Assembly: GCA_964593865.1 (NCBI GenBank)
Contig: CAZQKE010000136.1
Coordinates: 1 to 7,582, forward strand
Direction of reading: 5' to 3'
Length of the DNA stretch: 7,582 nucleotides
Source: CAZQKE01 sp964593865
Lineage (GTDB): Bacteria; Chloroflexota; Anaerolineae; JAAYZQ01
In this document: piece after piece, positions 5,657 through 7,582 of the stretch
Position numbering within the stretch: the stretch's first letter is position 1
Layout: every line of letters begins with the position of its first letter
Position numbers and translations under genes: made by a program
The notes under the pieces: model-generated
The model's input: only the letters and a program-made list of their open reading frames with translations
Databases searched by the model: none
What the model was told of the DNA's origin: nothing

Positions 5657-7186
5657 TCAGCGGCGGCAGGGGTCGTAATCCTCGCCCAGCACAACCAGGA
5701 TGTCGGTCGCGCTGTCCGGGTCGGGTTGATACGAAAGGGCAGAGGGCATCAGGTCCAGGGTGATAGCCACCAGCTCGGCGACATCCTGCTCCGCGTTATA
5801 GACGATCACCTGGGAGACGGCTACCGGCGCCGGAGCCGGGCCGCTCTCCCGAGCCTGAAAGCCCGCCCAGTGCAAGCTGGTCGCCGCCAGCTGCCCGGCC
5901 TCCGGGCGGGAAGTGCCGTTCTGAACGGCCACCGCCGTCTGGCTCACCTGCTCCAAAAAATCCAGGTCTATCGGCCCGTAGAAGCTATCCAGCAATTCTT
6001 TGATCTTGTCATGGAGGGGCAACAGGACAGCAGCCCCGCCGGGTGTCGTCCAGTTCTGAACCTGCCAGGGGCCGATGGACTGGCTAAAGATCTGGTTCGG
6101 CTTGAGCTTCAACCCCAGGAAAGCCAGAGCGATAATCTGGTCCGGCGGCAGGTCGGTTTGAATGGCGTCGTTCATGGTCGCCAGCAGAGAGGGGATTTGG
6201 GGGATGATGCTGGGGCTAAGGGCCTGATCCCAAAGGGCCATCAGCAGTTTGCGCTGGCGGCGGCCCCGGTCAAAGTCGTTGGTGGTCATGCGCGAACGAG
6301 CGTACCACAAGGCCAGTTCGCCGTCCATGTGTTGCATCCCGGTTTCCAGTTCAATGTCGGGCAAAGGGCATTCCACGTCTACGTCTACGCCGCCTACGGC
6401 GTCAATGATCCGCTTGAACCCGTCAAAATCCACACGAACCCAGTAGTGAATGGGAATGCCCAGGTTCTGGTAAATGGTTTGCTTGACCAGATCCGGCCCG
6501 CCGCCTTCGTGAGCCATCTCGCCCCACAGGTCGGCGGTGTTGATCCGGTCGGGGCCGTGTCCGGGGATGTTGACCCATAGATCGCGGGGGATGGACAGCA
6601 AGCGGACCAGGTTGCGCTCCATGTCCAGCGAGACGACAATGATGGTATCAGTCCGCCAGGTAGCAGCATCCGGTCGCTTGTCCGATCCCAGGAGGGCGAT
6701 GTTGAGGTAGCGGTTGGCCGAAGTGGTGTGTGCCGGGTCGGCAGACGTCGGCTCCACGGCAGGCAGGGCAGGGTGATACGTGGGGTCAGGGACATATAGA
6801 TCCTGACCAACGCGGATGGTGCTGCCGGACAGGCAGTTGACCTGTTGCAAGGCCGCCACACCGGAGCCATAAGTTTGGGCCAGCTCGAAAAGAGTGTCTC
6901 CGGGCTGGACGACATGGACCTGCCAATCAGGCGGTGGGGTGCAAGGCGGGGGGGTGATGGGTGGCGGGGTGGGCGTCACCGGCAGAGTAGGGACGGTGGG
7001 GATGACGATAGCCCCTGCCGGGTCGGTGGCCAGAGCGGCCAGGGCGTCATCGGGTTCGCCGTCGGAACGCAAGAGGCCGATACCCAGTATGGCTACGAGG
7101 ACCGCCAGCACCAGGGCAACACCAATGAGGACGCGAGTCAGTCGGTCGAGGGGTTCTCCTTTGGGCGGTTTGTCATTCTTTTTCAC
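5657..7186 (-). CDS. LysM-containing LytR-CpsA-Psr (LCP) family protein
   Basis: A 509-residue membrane-anchored, extracytoplasmic protein. A short basic cytoplasmic tail (1-18) leads to one transmembrane helix (about 19-39). A Pro/Thr-rich linker (60-86) follows, then a LysM domain (88-133: VHVVQPGDTLFELAQTYG and RVGQDLYVPD), which binds glycan backbones. The LCP domain starts near 160: LLGSDKR (165-171), RTDT (178-181), SIPRD (198-202), GGVDVDV (265-271) and YARSR (295-299), whose Arg and Asp residues bind the polyprenyl-pyrophosphate substrate and metal in known members. LCP enzymes transfer undecaprenyl-linked polymers to peptidoglycan or other acceptors. The C-terminal ~95 residues resemble a LytR_C domain (VAVQNGTSRPEAG). 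Cys82 and Cys118 flank the LysM domain and may pair. The GTG at 7186 is chosen from its SD and promoter; longer versions would overlap the divergent gene. It is convergent with the zinc-ribbon gene. Confidence 0.92.
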   Translation of the reverse strand: MKKNDKPPKGEPLDRLTRVLIGVALVLAVLVAILGIGLLRSDGEPDDALAALATDPAGAIVIPTVPTLPVTPTPPPITPPPCTPPPDWQVHVVQPGDTLFELAQTYGSGVAALQQVNCLSGSTIRVGQDLYVPDPTYHPALPAVEPTSADPAHTTSANRYLNIALLGSDKRPDAATWRTDTIIVVSLDMERNLVRLLSIPRDLWVNIPGHGPDRINTADLWGEMAHEGGGPDLVKQTIYQNLGIPIHYWVRVDFDGFKRIIDAVGGVDVDVECPLPDIELETGMQHMDGELALWYARSRMTTNDFDRGRRQRKLLMALWDQALSPSIIPQIPSLLATMNDAIQTDLPPDQIIALAFLGLKLKPNQIFSQSIGPWQVQNWTTPGGAAVLLPLHDKIKELLDSFYGPIDLDFLEQVSQTAVAVQNGTSRPEAGQLAATSLHWAGFQARESGPAPAPVAVSQVIVYNAEQDVAELVAITLDLMPSALSYQPDPDSATDILVVLGEDYDPCRR

Positions 7187-7192
7187 ACGGTT

Positions 7193-7199
7193 CTCTTCC
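7193..7199 (-). promoter_or_regulatory. Shine-Dalgarno site of the LCP gene
   Basis: On the minus strand GGAAGAG lies 6 bases before GTG at 7186. It supports that GTG over the in-frame TTG a few codons upstream, whose preceding bases show no SD. Confidence 0.65.
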
Positions 7200-7216
7200 A
7201 ACGTTTGATCACCAGC

Positions 7217-7245
7217 ATTATAGCCCCATTTGCTCCAAAAAGCAA
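7217..7245 (-). promoter_or_regulatory. Sigma-70-type promoter of the LCP gene
   Basis: On the minus strand a perfect TATAAT (7217-7222) stands 17 bp after TTGCTT (7240-7245; the first three bases match TTGACA). The start of transcription should be near 7210, about 24 nt before the GTG at 7186. The spacer and -35 box lie inside the inverted repeat 7224-7251, so a protein bound there would block the promoter. Confidence 0.7.
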
Positions 7246-7251
7246 ATAGGG
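7224..7251. promoter_or_regulatory. Operator-like inverted repeat between the divergent LCP and ADH promoters
   Basis: ATTTGCT (7228-7234) and AGCAAAT (7241-7247) are perfect reverse complements with a 6-base centre (CCAAAA). After one mismatch the dyad extends by CCC/GGG to 7224-7251. It covers the -35 box and spacer of the LCP promoter and ends 11 bp before the -35 box of the rightward promoter. That geometry fits a dimeric regulator that represses LCP and might affect the other gene. No regulator gene is in the window, and the site matches no operator family I can name. Confidence 0.5.
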
Positions 7252-7262
7252 AGGGTGCGTCA

Positions 7263-7291
7263 TTGACAGTCACCCAGAAGTGGGGTAGAAT
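7263..7291 (+). promoter_or_regulatory. Sigma-70-type promoter of the alcohol dehydrogenase gene
   Basis: Perfect TTGACA (7263-7268), 17-bp spacer, then TAGAAT (7286-7291; 5 of 6 match the -10 consensus). Transcription would begin near 7298, leaving a very short leader (about 16 nt) with the SD GAGGTG at 7303-7308. Confidence 0.8.
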
Positions 7292-7313
7292 AGCGCCCGA
7301 AAGAGGTGAGATG

Positions 7314-7582
7314 ATGAAAGCAATGGTCTTGCGGGAACCCAAACCCGCCGAAGAAAACCCTTTGGTGATGGAAGATTGGGACCTGCCGGAGCCGGGGCCG
7401 GGCCAGGTGCGCTTGCAGGTGCAGGTCTGCGGCGTATGCCACACCGACCTGCACCTGGTCGAAGGGGATATCGCCTTACCCAAACTGCCCGTCGTCCCCG
7501 GCCACCAGATCGTCGGCCTGGTAGACGCCCTGGGGCCGGGCGTGGACCGCGTTGCCCCCGGCGACCGGCTGGGCGTGCCCTG
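7314..7582 (+). CDS. Zinc-dependent alcohol dehydrogenase-like protein, N-terminal 89 codons
   Basis: The plus strand encodes the start of a medium-chain (MDR) zinc alcohol dehydrogenase, which uses NAD(P)H to interconvert alcohols and aldehydes; the frame is open to the window edge. The protein begins MKAMVLREPKPAEENPL and shows the GroES-like catalytic domain. Cys39 in VCGVCHTDLH and His64 in VVPGHQIVG are the expected catalytic zinc ligands, followed by the conserved loop VAPGDRLGVP. The residue after His64 is Gln where most relatives have Glu (GHE). The structural-zinc cysteines and NAD-binding Rossmann fold lie beyond the window. Two ATGs stand in tandem at 7311 and 7314; the second gives 5-base spacing from GAGGTG (7303-7308) and the usual MKAM start. 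The gene is divergent from the LCP gene with its own strong promoter. The substrate cannot be told. Confidence 0.9.
   Translation, partial: MKAMVLREPKPAEENPLVMEDWDLPEPGPGQVRLQVQVCGVCHTDLHLVEGDIALPKLPVVPGHQIVGLVDALGPGVDRVAPGDRLGVP

Noticed and set aside
5726..6580. 284-codon plus-strand frame opposite the LCP gene
   Set aside because: It mirrors LCP codons and has no SD or domain; the minus strand has the LCP motifs.
7187..7483. Longer N-terminus for the LCP protein
   Set aside because: It would cross its own TATAAT promoter and the opposite ADH gene. The extra residues are not membrane or signal sequence, and the GTG at 7186 has an SD.

Overview
The window is GC-rich, gene-dense bacterial chromosome with six protein-coding genes, two of them cut by the window edges, plus clear sigma-70-type promoters and Shine-Dalgarno (SD) sites. 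The gene mix suggests a Chloroflexota-like (Anaerolineae-type) bacterium: a RecD2-type rather than RecBCD-type helicase, an LCP-family cell-wall protein with a LysM domain, a Zn-ribbon/TPR protein with an Arg/Pro-rich start, and hairpin-rich spacers. That assignment is inference from style and content. No rRNA, tRNA or other marker gene is present.

Layout. At the left edge the first 86 codons of a thioredoxin gene (trxA, minus strand) run out of the window, with a strong SD and a TTGACA-17-TAAGAT promoter. A divergent spacer of about 465 bp (259-724) follows. It holds several inverted repeats, including a 12-bp perfect inverted repeat enclosing a foldable ~110-nt segment and a 25-bp palindrome, and a second near-consensus promoter (TTGACA-17-TACAAT) facing right. 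That promoter is positioned to drive a rightward cluster: a B12-binding-type radical SAM protein (TTG start), an HD-domain phosphohydrolase whose SD overlaps the radical SAM stop codon, the RecD2 helicase, and a small Arg/Pro-rich + TPR + zinc-ribbon protein. The cluster meets a minus-strand gene tail to tail with 6 bp between stop codons. That gene encodes a membrane-anchored LysM-LCP (LytR-CpsA-Psr) protein. It is transcribed divergently from a zinc-dependent alcohol dehydrogenase-like gene that runs off the right edge. The two promoters share a 127-bp spacer with an operator-like inverted repeat lying over the -35/spacer of the LCP promoter.

How the genes work together. The radical SAM and HD genes look translationally coupled and may form a functional pair of unknown chemistry. 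RecD2 is a DNA-repair helicase, and the zinc-ribbon/TPR protein 32 bp downstream could be an accessory protein. The LCP protein belongs to envelope polymer assembly. Nothing here is a complete, obviously new defence or mobile system. The best candidates for a second look are the foldable segment at 457-566, the radical SAM/HD pair, the RecD2-linked small protein, and the operator-like repeat at 7224-7251.
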